Positions 33,261 through 47,000 of a DNA stretch of 64,000 nucleotides are shown here, in pieces. Each line of letters starts with the position of its first letter. Position 1 is the stretch's first letter. The stretch comes from Pempheris klunzingeri (lineage: Eukaryota > Chordata > Actinopteri > Acropomatiformes > Pempheridae): contig NC_092033.1 in the NCBI RefSeq assembly GCF_042242105.1, positions 7,972,908-8,036,907 of the forward strand. Direction: 5' to 3'. A model generated the notes under the pieces. It worked only from the letters and a program-made list of their open reading frames with translations, did not search any database and was not told the origin of the DNA. Both the position numbers and the translations under genes were made by a program.

Positions 33261-36200
33261 GCCTCATGCTTTTGCTCAAACACATACGTTCACACACAGG
33301 TTATTAACTTGAGAATGTGTGTGTGTGTGTGTGTGTACGCTGACCCCTTGACACACATTGCAGGGCTTGAACCTCTTTGCAGAGGAATGCTAATGTTTTC
33401 TAAAGAAACCATAACTCAGCAGAGAGATAGAGACAGAGAGATTAACAGAGGGAGAGCAACAAACGGGCAGAGGCAGAGAACGAGAGCGAGCGATGGTACA
33501 AATATGTTATTTCACTGGAGCGCATTAGCCCATCCTTGAGCAGGTCAACTGCCTGGTGCAGACACACATCTCACAAAGTTACTTGACTTCAGTTTTTCAT
33601 TTACAGATGATTCCAAGGCCAAAGGTGTGTTTTTTATCAGTAAACTGTCTCTGTCCACTTCATGGCTGTGCATTTTAAACATGTAACATCACCTTGTTTT
33701 GACTGGTTGGGGGGAAATTATGTTCTGTGAATCATGAGGCCCAGTCCCATCCCATCTCCTTTGGTCAGGGCTGCTTACAGTGAGGCCCACTGACCCACTC
33801 CAACTAACAACTGCACCAAGTGCTGGACAGATGATGTAGTTACTCCTGAGATTGCTGGAGATTAGTTTCTTTTTTTATTTAGAAACAAGAACCTTTATTT
33901 TGAAATAATACTGCTAACTGACAGGCCATTTAGAAAGCAAGAACTGAAGCAATCGCACACATTAATTCATTAATGGTGAACTTGAGTTATAAGAAAGAAG
34001 AAGCCTTTTGATATTTTTGATGTAATTGGAGCCATCTTGTAAGAATTTACACATTGTACTTTATACTTAGAGAGTATAAATATTACATTAGAAATATTTG
34101 CACAAAAAAACACATCTGAAACAAATTTCAACCAATCTTAACTAACTCTGGTACATAAAGTACTTGGATGACAATGTAAAAAAGGTGAACATTAGCATAT
34201 ATCAGATAAAAGAAGCACTGTCAAAATGTGGAAGGTAAGATAGTAAAAAGTGAAAAGGTCGACTGCTTTTGAAAACTTTTATGGCAGACTCGCATTTAAA
34301 CAAAACCAGCAGGAAGATATAGAGGACGAAGAGGATGAGGGTCAGGACACAGAAACAGTCTGGAGGGCAAAGTTTGACCTAATATTCCTCAGCAATAACG
34401 CACCAAGCTGCAGGAGTAAAGATACGATCAGGAGGTTTAAAAAGCCTCCAGACTCCTCAAGAGCAGCTCTCAGCAGTGGAATAGAAACACCATTATGACA
34501 TTATGAGTGAGAGCAAAGGGATAAAGTATAACAGGCTAATATAATCCTTGTCTCTCTGCCTGTCTCTATTTAAACCATTAGGTTCTTGCAGGCTTACACT
34601 GTACGTAAACTGCTTTATAAGCTGGCTGCCTGTACTGCGCCAAACCCAAAAGTGCCTGAGCTGTGCGAACGAATGTGTGTGAATGAGTGTGTGTGCATGC
34701 TCTGTCATAGTCCGGTACAGTTGCAGTCCAGGCAGCTCGGCTAACGAGCTGCACTGGGAATAGAGCTTGAGGAATTGTACCTAAAACTGCTCCTGGAGGA
34801 CAAAAATACTGCACTCCTTTAGTACAAACAGCTGAGGGAAAATACAAGGGAAGTGTTGTGGGCGATTCAACATGACTTGGTAATTTTATTTGAACATGTT
34901 ATTTAATCAGCCAAAGTGACTATAGGAACATATTCATATTTATAGGCTCGGCCTCTGGGAGCAGTTAGTTAGGAGAGGGTCCAGTGCCTTGCTCGTGAGC
35001 TCTGGTCTACAACTCCCCACCCAGCATTTTATTCAAGTCTGGGAACTCCATTAGTTCAACTCTCCAACACTCACTTTTGCACCTACTAATGCAAGTTAAG
35101 GTACGCATAGAGGCAGGCTTGTGAATGTATGGTAACTAGAGTAGAATACCTTCACAGAGAGCAGGGCATTGGAAGCATATAAAAAAGGCTTAAACTGTAA
35201 ACTGGCCCTTGAGGAGTAACTACACAAGGCTGGACTTAATGGCAGTAATGGCTGCAGAAATATACTGTGTATGACTGTGTGGAGGTGTAACCTCCCAGCA
35301 GGACAAACTGAAAAGATGGAAGTAATTCAGTTCAAACGGATTCACAGAGGTAAGGTTGTATATGAGACTTTTTAGGTTTAGTTTGGTCACTCAAATGGAA
35401 ATAAATAATACAATCTGCAGGTGCAACAAAGGGAAGCCTGAGGTGCTTCTAAATACAGCTGATCCAAACCGTTTAGCTCAAAGTAAACCATGCAGGGAGG
35501 ATCCAAAACACTTCCCCGAAGCTCAGCAATTTATTTCAAAATACAATGAGCTAAAATGAGTCCAGCAGTTTACTCACATTAAACAAAGCTTAAAGTGGTG
35601 TGTGAGAGAAGCTGCAAAGTCTGTGGCCAAAGACCACATGGGAGCATAACTGAGGGGAAGGCTTACACAACATGTTCAACCTGTTCAAACCAGCACAGAT
35701 TTTTCCCTTTTAATGTTGTTTTATTTGGCCAAAAACAACCAGGAAAACTAGAAACAGTTTGATTTATATACTCAAAGTTGCTTTCATATCCTATAAACAC
35801 GGCATAAGTTAGACTGGTGAAGATTGTGTTGTGCATGACATAGCAAATAGACAAACCATCAATAATTAATGTTATGATGGTGAAGGGAGCCATCGTCTCC
35901 AATACGACCGTTAAAATACATCTTCAAATACATAAATATGGAGAAGCGAAATAAAATATCTGTTAAAAAACATGTTCAAGCGGACAAAACTTCTTTTAAA
36001 GCACCTTCTTTGAATTCCACTGTACAATATTCATTTTAACAACCTGTTCGCTTTGTCTGATTTCTCCTCCAGTGCTTCACAAAGCCTAAAAAGAAACAAC
36101 CCCCACAGATTTTATGTGTAAATCAGATTGTTTGGCTACATAGCACAGTGTGTGCATGGTGTTTGTACACTTTGAAGTTTGCTCGGTGTTTGTAAAAGTC

Positions 36201-36774
36201 ACAGTGATTTTATGGTTGTCCTGAAATGAATTCCTCCAGCATGGCCATGTGGCAGCAAAAAGAACTTAAACTTGTTAAAGGAAATGCCTGCAGTAATAAC
36301 GCAGGAGGCACACTGGACTTCCACAATGGCTGCCATTGTGAACTAAGAATTAACGGCTTCAGATACACACGGACAAGAAAGTGTGAGAGTGGAGAGAATG
36401 TGAGTGTTTTTTTCTCTGTGTGTTAATTTAAGTCCCTGACCTTCACCTGCCACCATCACCAGCTTGTCTTCCAATTACAGACAACAGTGGATGGAGAGAC
36501 GGAAGAGATAGGGGCTGGAAAAGAAAGGCAGTGATTGAAGTGGGAGCTGAAAGAGAGGTAGAGAGTCAGAGAGAAAAGGGGGGAGCAGATTGATCAAGAG
36601 TGAGTGACAATGGTAAAGAAAAGATAGTGAGGGAGAAAGAAGATTTAAAGGAATAGACAAATGGAGGAGAGGAGAGAGAGGACAGAAATCAAGACGAGGG
36701 GGAGGAGAGAGTGATAACCAGAGACAGAGGGAAAAGATCAAGGCAGAAAGACAAAAAAAAGACGAATACAAGTA

Positions 36775-36794
36775 AAAAAAAAAAAAAAAAAAAA
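36775..36794. repeat. poly(A) tract
   Basis: About 18-20 consecutive A on plus, following a purine-rich block of roughly 300 nt. It could mark the tail of a retroposed sequence, but no element body was recognised. Confidence 0.7.
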
Positions 36795-38036
36795 GGGTCA
36801 ACTGGTAAAGCCATTAAGCCTGGATTCAATAAATCTGCATAAAAACCCAGCAGTTAGTCTGTAATGACCTGCGTGTGTGTGTGTGTGTGTGTGTGTGGCT
36901 GTGAGGGTCGGACATGTGTGTGGGTGCGTCTGACTGTCTCCTTTTGTCTGTGTCTCTGAGTGTGTCTTCTCTCCATGTGTGTTCATGTGTGTGTGTATGT
37001 GTGTGTCTAATGGTCATTGAGGACCTCTGCGTCGTATTTAGAGAGAAAACAATCATCCTTGGAGCAGGAAGCTGAGCTGCCTAATGAAAGCCTAGAGACC
37101 CCTGACCACAAGGCAGCACAAATGGATGGGTCTGAGCTCGACGCAGCCCCCCTCCCAAACCCCTCTGCGCTACCTCCTCCGCCCGCTATCTCCCCCTCCA
37201 CTCCACTCTAGTCTTACGATTTAATTTGCACAAAGACAAATACACTTTGTTTTCAGGCTTTTGATGCAAATCAAATGTCTTCCCAAGTAACAGTGACAAT
37301 TAAAAAGCATCATCATGATGGTGCTTTTTATTCAATCCACTCAGGATCCTGATCATTAAATATTTAAACAGCGTGGCCTGTCCTGCGCTGTCTAACTTAT
37401 TTTGTCATTGTTAGAAGATTTTTTTATGAGGTCAAAACTTGAGGCATGGATTGTTTTTTCCTCTTTAGGTCTTTAATTCATGCTTACTTTTCAGAGCGTC
37501 ACTTCTCAAATGAGTCAAGTCCCAAAGTCAAAGTCATGTTGCCAGTTTTTTAAGAGTCATGTCTGACTCAAATCCCACTATCAAATCTCCAGTCTGCAGT
37601 TCTAAATAAACACAAAACAAAAATGAATTTAAAAATCACATATTTTCTCTTCTCATAACTTGCATCAGATTACAGTAAGTCATTGACGTCTCTCTCACTG
37701 TATCTCTCTCTTTTGCTTACATTACCTTAACCACCTCAGTCGGACAAGCAAACAGGCAGACACACTGTTTTCAAACACAGTCAGCATAATGGAAACTTTT
37801 TGTCACGCACGCCTACACACAGAGATGATCAAAATAACAATAATTACTCTTTTTATGTTTAGATTCCACACACACATATAAAACAAGACTATCAGTACAA
37901 CTGAAATGCCGTGGTCACTACACTACACTACACTATCAGCTGTGATGTTTAAGTTCCAGCTCCACCTCTTCCTGTTTTTGTATCCCCTGTCATTCAAAAT
38001 TAACCCAATCTGTGACCTTGAAGCCAAGCGGGTCGT

Positions 38037-38221
<185 letters not shown>

Positions 38222-41200
38222 CCTTTGCTTTGTAGTCTACCAGCCTGTGAAGAGGGCATCACTTTGCCACAGGGCATCAGGCAGCAGAGCTGAAACAACA
38301 ATGATTGCATGCATTTGAAAGCAAAGGAGCTGCAGGACAAGCTTTATTTATCTAACATTTGAGCAGCGTTTGGAGTTTTTTTTGTGCAGAGATAAGTACG
38401 TTATCATGTCAGAGCTTTAGTGAAGAAATGTGCCTCTGTACATAACCAGAATGATCCAACTTACACCACATATGAGAATGACTATTGTGCTGTCAGTCTC
38501 ACTGCTAGTATCTCCACATCTGGTTTTCTCGTCTTCATAAAAATCAAATGATGGCCCTTAGATCTTTATTACGTTGAATCAGCTTTATAGTGTTTTAACA
38601 TCAGTAGGGATTTGCAGAGCAGAGTCTCAAGTCACCGGGGCTGCAGCAGCACGTTGGTGTTGTTTTCTTATATTGGAAGTATGTTAGAAAGTCATTTGAG
38701 TCACTTCAGTTGACTGTACAGCTGCCAGGTCTTGGAAACCTGCTGTATAACTTTAAAAATGTCAGTGCAGCAAGCCAAAGTGTGCCCCTGGTCCTCGCTG
38801 AGAAAGCTTCTATTTGGAGATTACACTGTAACAACAATGACATTTGAAGTCTGTAATTGAGCGGTATTTTCCTTCATTACAATGACTTGTAGAGTTGTAA
38901 ATATGTGGACTCAGTTTTCACTGAGGTTTCTCCAGCTTGAGTTGGCTCAGAAACACTCGCAGTCACTCACTGGGAGCAGTTTTTGTTTTAGCAGATAGCT
39001 GACAATTCATACTGGATTCATAAGAGCAGCGATACAATGTCCAACTTAGCCAATAACACTTAATACATTTTTTTTCCACAAAACCAAACACACGCAAATG
39101 TACACGTGCATAGACACTAATAAACTCACAATCCTACACACACACGCGCGCTCTCGTACGTCCACGCATACAAACACACAATATGCAAAATGTCATGATA
39201 GCTTTTCCACACAATGAAACGTGTACAGATAGACACGCATAGAAGCGCACATACACACAAACCGCCAATTCTTATAGTTTCACACTTAAGGCCAGAGAAA
39301 GAGAGACTTCCTGTGTGTGTGTGTGTGTGTGGAATATGATGCCAGTTCTCTTCAGTGCTCATTAGAGACGTCATTGAGCCATAAAGGTTATTATTATGAC
39401 TATGGCACAGAAAACAGCTCTTTTAGTAAAACCTCACTTTTGGAATCAGTGTTACTTTTGTAGTTCAGCTGAGGTTAAAGAGAGACATGGAAACAAATAC
39501 ACAGGAACAGACGACCAAAAAAATATTTTCAGCAAATCCATCATTTGGAAGCTCACCTTTCGCTAACATCGCCCTTCTCTGCTTGATGGAGCTCCAGCGT
39601 TTGGTCGAAGACACGCCATGTAAAGACCCACTGAGTTTAATATTAATCTAGTAGCCTCACTGAGGTCAGGCCAAGCAAATATCAGTACAGAACTGATAGA
39701 AGAAAGGAGTCAGCCATTCAAATGTCACGTTCAATGAAAATGAGCGGCAGCTGGTATCAGTTTAACGTTCTGTTGCCATTAGCAACGGCTGCTGCTGTCT
39801 TATTTGAGTGCTAAACACAAAGTACAGCAGAGGCTGTTGGGCTATTTCCTATTAAGTAATAAGTATTTTGCAAAAAACTACAACTACCAACCTCAGTGTG
39901 GTAACACTAGAGGAAACGTCAGCTGATCACCAAAGTCATTTGGACACGTTCTCTGTGAACCACAACAATCTGTACAAGATTCACATACAAAAGACATGCA
40001 ATAATCATCTGCATCTAATCCAAGATATCACATTTAATTGGAGCAAACACTTGCATGAATTAAAAAGCGCTTTAACAATACGTTTCATTGTTGTATTGTT
40101 CGGTAAAAGGCGCTCGTCTCACGTCACAATGGATTAAAACAGTTCAACATGCATTTTGCTCAAAATCTGCTGACGGATGCGGTGCTGTGGTTGTTGTGCT
40201 GAGATGATATCTTCTATTTTTGCCACAACAACTGTGAGCGTTTTTGTTTATATTTTGAGTATTGTATTGTATTGTAATGTGAAATCTTTTGTTCTGTTAC
40301 ATGTGCTGTGGAGAAACAATCCAAAACAGTTTCATTTTAAAACCTCAGAAATGTAACTTTTATTACGGAGACAGTTTACTTTTGCTGCTTTGAAAGCATC
40401 CAGCCTGTTGATAACTTACATCACATCCTTAAAAATGCAACATCAGGCCTTCAGTCTATTCAGTACTGCCAAACCTATCTACAGTAGTATGATCAGTTTA
40501 GCTTATCAGTACAGAAAGCAGGGATTTCACTCTGTAAGGTCTGAAATCACTGCAGAGGCTCCTTGAGGGTTTTTTTGCTCTTAAAGCAGCCAGTTATCTG
40601 TACTGGGAGGTTCCCGGCTGATAAACCCTCAATACTGACTTGTTCTCACCCACCAGCCTTTCCTCTAACATGCGAACCAGGCTTCTTTGACGGCTCTCGC
40701 CCCAGTTTAAGTAAAAGGCGGGTTAGACCACAGACGCCTTGTTAGTCAAATGTTTGAGCTGGTTACAGAAGCAGACCCTCAGGTACACGAGCCTCCAGTG
40801 GTCATTCATGACTGTTGTACCTTCATATTAATGCACGTGTGGGAGTGGGATACGTAGGTTTCCGTATGTGTCTGTGCGTCTGTCCATGTGTGTGTTTTAC
40901 ATGCTATTTTAGTGTGATCCTAATGGCTTTACAGAGTGCCAGGCATTTTAACAGAGCCAGGGAGAGGCTTGTAAAACACACACACACTCACCACAAGACA
41001 GAGAGGAGAAGCTGGCACGCTGGAACATGGTCGTCTGGAGGGAGTCTGTGTGTGTGTGTGTGTGTGCATTAAGAGGGTCAGCCAGGGTTATGGTGACACA
41101 TGATGAAGGAAAACGAGAAACACGGGCCTGAATGAAAGACAGGCAGTGTGTGACTGCGATTGTGTGTAGGCAGGGTCGGGGTCTAAAGCAGACACATGGC

Positions 41201-43851
41201 GCCAAAGTGGCACTGCCCGGGTATGGGTGGGTTTGGACAGAGAGGGAAGGAGAGGCAAAAAGATTGAAACTGTGATGTTGTTAGGGGAAACATCTCTCCA
41301 AAAACAGAGAGAAAAAACCCAATTGAATTCTAAAAACACACTACCTCTCAAACCTACACTGACATGGAGCGTGTGAGAGTAACAGGTAACGCCGATGGAG
41401 GAAAAAATTAGGGAAAGAGGAAAGTCTTCCTTAGGGAAGACACAAAAAACAAAAGTTGGAAGTTTAGAGAATGATGGCAGAAATGGAAGAGGACATGATG
41501 AAGACGATGAAAGGGAAGAAAAGTTGAGTTTTCACCCAAAACCTCAGAATAAAATTAGTGTCCTTGTTGGTCTGCAAGCATTATAATTAACAGCGTCTTT
41601 TTTCTACCCAACTTTGACCAAAGAATTCAATGAGCACTCTCTAAAATAACTCTTTCTTGGTTTTATTTCTAATTTTGTATTTTAGGATAAGCTCAGACAT
41701 GCTAAAAAAAGTATTTATGACAGTCTTCAGACAATGAAAAACTTGGAGCATCCAGCGTTTGTGAAGGTCTTAAACCACTTACTGACGATCCAATGCTTTT
41801 TTGTTGCTGTTAGAATTTTCCAAATCATACAATGGTGTTTTAATAATATATGATAATAAAATGATAAAATTATTTTTTTCCCTGCCTTTACATGCATTCA
41901 GTAGTTTCATTCACCTCCACTCAGTAACAAAATCAGGGTGGTGACACTGATGGAGGACTGATCACAGCTAACATGCTGTTATGTTCTGTCACATTATGTT
42001 GTGTTGAATGGTAATGAACCTTTGTTTATGCTTTTGTTATGCTAAACACCTCTTGCAGTCTACAGGGAGCACCGTTCACTTCCTATCTTGTACCAAAAGT
42101 CAACATTGGTTTCTTTTAACCATGACCACAATGACTCCCTACAGTAACCTTATCAAAGTATTAAGCTACACTTAACCAGCCCTTAACCATTGAAATACAT
42201 CGCAAATCAGCGTGATAATATGAGTTGTTTTGTAGCATCCTTTAGGGACATATGTTGCAACTGCTTTATACTGTGCAACACTTATTTAAGGAAGACACAG
42301 GGTTTTCTGTAATGGAGGACTTCACTCAAAGGGCAGAATCAAATCTGCACAGGGCAACTAAACAATTCGAAACACTGTAGCGTGTCTTGAAAATGTTAAG
42401 CACTAATGTAAAGTGTAAGTGATTTGTGGAAAATTTATGTGAATGGTCTTTTTTTCCTCATTTCGGGTTAGGGTTAGTAAATTAGGCTTGGATGTAGCCT
42501 TGAGCACAGTTCGGTTTAAATGTTTTCAATATTCTTAAATGTTTTTATAAATATAAGGTAGGAATAAAGTACTGCAGGCTAGTTGGTTGGTCGTCTAAAC
42601 GCATTCAATCTTGTTAGATAAGCTTTCACAGCAGCCCACATAATTAGTTTTAATTTGGAGAAAGTTCATCTTAAAAAAATGTGCATCACCGGCCACTGGA
42701 CCACAGATTCCTGTCTGCATTTCTTATGTGAAAACAGGCTGATGATGAAAAATACATATAGTAATTGTCTGTCCGTGAAAGTCACCCAGACCATTTCTCT
42801 GTGCCTTTAATGTACATAGTGATTAAATGACAAGTTAATTCAGAATATTCAGAGTTTATTTAAAGTGACACCACACCATGCTGTGCCATATCTGTAACAC
42901 TCATGCTAAACAGAGACATTTCCCGGCATTAAGACATACAATAGGGCTTTCATGAGGACTGTAGGAAACTAGTCCTGCTGTACCCTAACCACACACTCTG
43001 TCACATTGCTCTGTGAGCGTGTGTGGTGTCTAGAGTTACCATTTTTCAATGTATACCACATGGAGCAACCCTGTATCGCCTGATATGTTTTCAATATGGA
43101 GAAAAAGAGACAGAGGGAGGGAGCCATAGAAAGCCACCAAATTTTAAAATTTAATAATATACTGTTTATATTCAATATCTGAAAACACATCTGGTTACCA
43201 TGACAACGGAGCTACAGCGAGGAGCGAAGCGAGCTGGTTAGCCAACCTTTCTTCGCTATGTTCTCTACCTTTTCTTTCTTTACCATCATTGCCCTTTTCT
43301 TTGCTCTCTTCCCACTCTCAGATGACAACTCTTTCGACAGTTGAATAAATATACTCTTCTCTCCCCTCCTTGCTCCATAAATGAACCGACCCTCCTCCAG
43401 CTGCCAAAAGCTAGAAGCGGAGTTTACTCCCTGTAAAATAAAACGTCTGAAACAGTATTTGTTCCGCAGCCAGGAGCTTGTCGTCAGGTGACCCGTTGGA
43501 GTAAATCTTTTCAATAATGTCAAAGGCTGCGCCAAAAACCTGCCAGGCCGACCAGTGTGTGCCCTACTCCTAAACACACACACACACACACACACCCACA
43601 GAGTGAAAGCAATCACACAAACTCACAGACGTCATCACATGTGTACCAGCAAGCACACAAAATACAAACTCAGTGGCTGGTTTTCTGAATTGATGAATTG
43701 GGAGTGACAAAATGTCTTTTTCCCATATATTTTTTTTTAAAATGAGAACATTCACACACACACACTTGCAAGGCATGACTGACAAGTGAGGACTTTACTT
43801 TGCATTCCTCATCTGTCAAAGGTACACACACTCACACACACACAGACTCAC

Positions 43852-44037
43852 CTGTTCCTGCGTCATGCTGTGCAGCTGCGTATGCCAGGAGGCGGAGTCA
43901 GAGCGGTGATAGGCGGGGGGCGGGGCGAAGTCCTGCAATATGATTGGGTCTCGCTCCTGACACAGTGAGGTCAGGTGACTGATGTACAGCTTCAGTTTGC
44001 TGCGATTCTGATTGAGGTCCAGGAGAGGAGAGAGAAT
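43852..44037 (-). CDS. erc1: erc1 coding exon, start of FIP-RBD-like region
   Basis: 62 codons reading ILSPLLDLNQNRSKLKLYIS..., then HLTSLCQERDPIILQDF, a proline-rich linker (APPPAYHR) and WHTQLHSMTQEQ. The acceptor on minus is TCCTCCTTCAG|ATTCTC (AG at 44038-44039) and the donor is GAACAG|GTGAGT (GT at 43850-43851); both ends are phase 0 and 186 nt divides exactly. The block (L)xPLLxLxQNRSKLKLYIxHLT is the signature of the ERC1 C-terminal region related to the Rab11-binding domain of FIP proteins. The proline-rich linker is the part that differs most from the mammalian sequence. Confidence 0.96.
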
Positions 44038-47000
44038 CTGAAGGAGGAGGGAAATGATAGGGGATTCATTTTACTGTTCACTGTTCAATATAAGAACAGA
44101 AAAGTCAATAATGTCCATGAAAACCATTGTGCTGCATGCCGAGCTGAACCAGGACAGAAACACAAAGTCTTACCAGAGAGAGAGACAGAGAGAGAAAGAG
44201 GCGGTCTGAGAGCAGTGAATGCTGTTAGTTAAGCTGCTGCTGTAAAATACTTTTTAAAATAAACTTTTAAGACACACGGTTAATCGTATATTTGGCCGTG
44301 TTAACTACATGTCTATGTATCTTCTGAAGTCTGTCTTCTGTCTAGTGTCTGGTTAACAACTAAAGTGAGAGAAGCCTAAACAAGGGCAAACTTATCAAAC
44401 ACAACAACAACACTTTTCATGTTTGTGCCATGAAATGTTTTACTTTGGTCACGAGCCCGGTTTGTTCTAGGACTTATAGCATGACCAGACACACACACAT
44501 GTACAAACAATAGAGAATCATCCCTCTCTTGTCCTTTCTGAAGAAATTGTATACAACAGAGACACAGACTAAAAACTGCAACATATAATTGTTACACAAG
44601 TGAATTTCTCTCGTTTGTTTGCAGAGAATTGATCCAGACGGCAAAGTTAACTGCTTTGATAAAAACCCAGAGAGGTACGAAATCTGAATCCCACATTTAA
44701 TAGCAACATTTGTCTCACAGCGGCCATGACTAGTGAGTGTGTGAGTGCGGGAATGAGGAGCTAAACAGATATACATACACATAGTTTGGGGGTAGAAGAC
44801 AAGACCCCCCAGAGACAAACACACACAGATAAGACATACAGACACACACACACTATTCTCCTCAGCAAATAGAGGGATTTCAGTGCAGAGGAAGCATGTT
44901 AAGAGGTCTCTGTGCTTCATGCTTATCATCACTCAACACACACACACACAGACACACACTAAGACACAGACACACAGACACACAGACACACACACACACA
45001 CACACGCTCAAGTGTTTTGATGGCAGGATCTATTCACTTAATGCAGTAATGTAATTTTCCTTTTACTCTGTCTCAGCTGTTTAATCTGATTCTCTTTCCT
45101 ATTTAGGTACAAGAATTTTGAATATCCCTGTAATGTTATTTACAGTTTTGACTTTGACTTTTATTCTTCATGCATTTAACTCTGTGAGTAGTGTGGAGGC
45201 TTTCACTCTGTACGAATTATGTCAGTTTTATATACAGTATGTGTTCCTGATTTGTCTGCAGATGTATATTGGGATACGTCAAGCAAACTTTGCTTGCTAG
45301 TTCAGCAGTTTCAACACCACTCTAAATGTGCAAGGAATATTAAATTGTTTGTAACCATAGCAACCATACTGCCGGTCCGTGACATGTCAGCTGACTAGTC
45401 ATACTAAACAAGACAGTGTTTTGTTTTGCTTTGGTGCATTTTTTGCACACGTGAAATAATAAAATATAACACGGTATGAAAAAAATATGGGGGCACTTCT
45501 CGTGCATGCTGTATTTACTGCAGTAAATAACGTGACTCTGATGCTGCCTCATTGCTTGCATAATGTACTTAAAATGCAAAAACAAACAAAAAACGGAACA
45601 GAAAAGGTATCTATCCCAGACACACTGCTTTAACATATTTTTCAAATCTAAAATCCAGCCTCAGCTGTCAAAACAATAAAAAACAAACTGCAAATAGGCA
45701 ATTTTTAAAACATATAAAACTCCACATACATTTCCAACATTCATTATTCAATAACTTCACATGTTTGAGTATCCTGGCAAACTGAAAGAAATGAAAGAAC
45801 TGGATGTGGGCGGTTTTTGTGGAGGAAAAAAAAAATCTTATTGCACGCTATTCTCCAGCAGCATCGCGGCAACAATGAAAGCTGACAGTAAATCAAAGTA
45901 ACTGTCACTTCTGGTTCTGAGTCCTTACCTTATTTACTGCAAACACAGCACCCACCCACACACAGACACACAAAAACAGATGCAAACTAGGAGTAATGTT
46001 TTGTGTTTCTCCAGACCATCTTCACTGGTGTGTTCATGAGTTGGTTTATACCTTGTTTTTTTACACAAACAGACACAGACACACTGTTATATAGACTATG
46101 TGTGAGTGCACACACAGTGTGACACGGAAAAACACACACACATCCAGGATCCCTATCAAAGTCGTAAATAGCGCCAGTTACAGTATTTCCCAGTGCCAGT
46201 AGGTTACAGTCCATTTCGAAATACATTACTGAACATTTCCCTCCGGAGGAGAGAGTGAGAAGTAAAGAGTAAAGTAAAGTCAAATGATGGAGTTATGATG
46301 TATGCTGACAGTGGCAATGCAACAATGACTTCATCACTCCAAGGCTCTTGTGTGAAGTGAAAATATTTCTTAAAATCAGGCTTTACTGCTTTAAAAGCAT
46401 ACTCAACATATGTGCAACAGCTGTTTTCTCACACTTTCTAATCTCGACTTTTCTGTCAGAAAGTTTAAAAAAAATGACTGTATGTACTTTCCAGACCTGC
46501 AGCAGAGCTCTGTGGATCAAATACAAGACAAATGAGAAACAGACAGAAAGAATGGAAGGAATGATTGGGATATAAGGAATACATTTAGAGAGAAACAACA
46601 ACACCAGATACTTTCTTTTCCTTTTCAAGAACTATCTAATGGCTGAATCAAATATCTAAAAATAAGGCTGAATTTACTTCAGCAATGATAACGTGAAATA
46701 TGAACGAAAAACGCCAACCTCTGAAAAGTCTTTGCAGCATTTAAAGTCTTTAAATTTACTGATTTTATTAAAGTTTACAGCATGCATGTTTTCATTGTAT
46801 TACACAACCTGCAATAATCAACGTATGCAGTGTGTGTTTAATGAGTCTACAGTGTTTTCCAATGTCTTACTGTACTATGAAACAATCCCAGAGGAGACAT
46901 AATTTCATACAGAGCTGTGAGTGTGTGTGTGTGTGTGTTTGTGCCTCTTTACTAGCCTCCCATGGCTTCCTACCAGACTTGTACTGTACTATGAAACAAC

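Noticed and set aside
34250-34498. 82-codon plus frame with an acidic stretch
   Set aside because: Intronic, no splice context and no similarity that I recognise.
37500-37590. GTCAAGTCCCAAAGTCAAAG motif resembling a teleost repeat rich in GACTCAAGTC words
   Set aside because: Too short and diverged to assign.
43205-43260. Short inverted repeat around GAGCGAAGCGAGC and CTTTCTTCGCT
   Set aside because: Arms are short and imperfect; no element boundaries seen.
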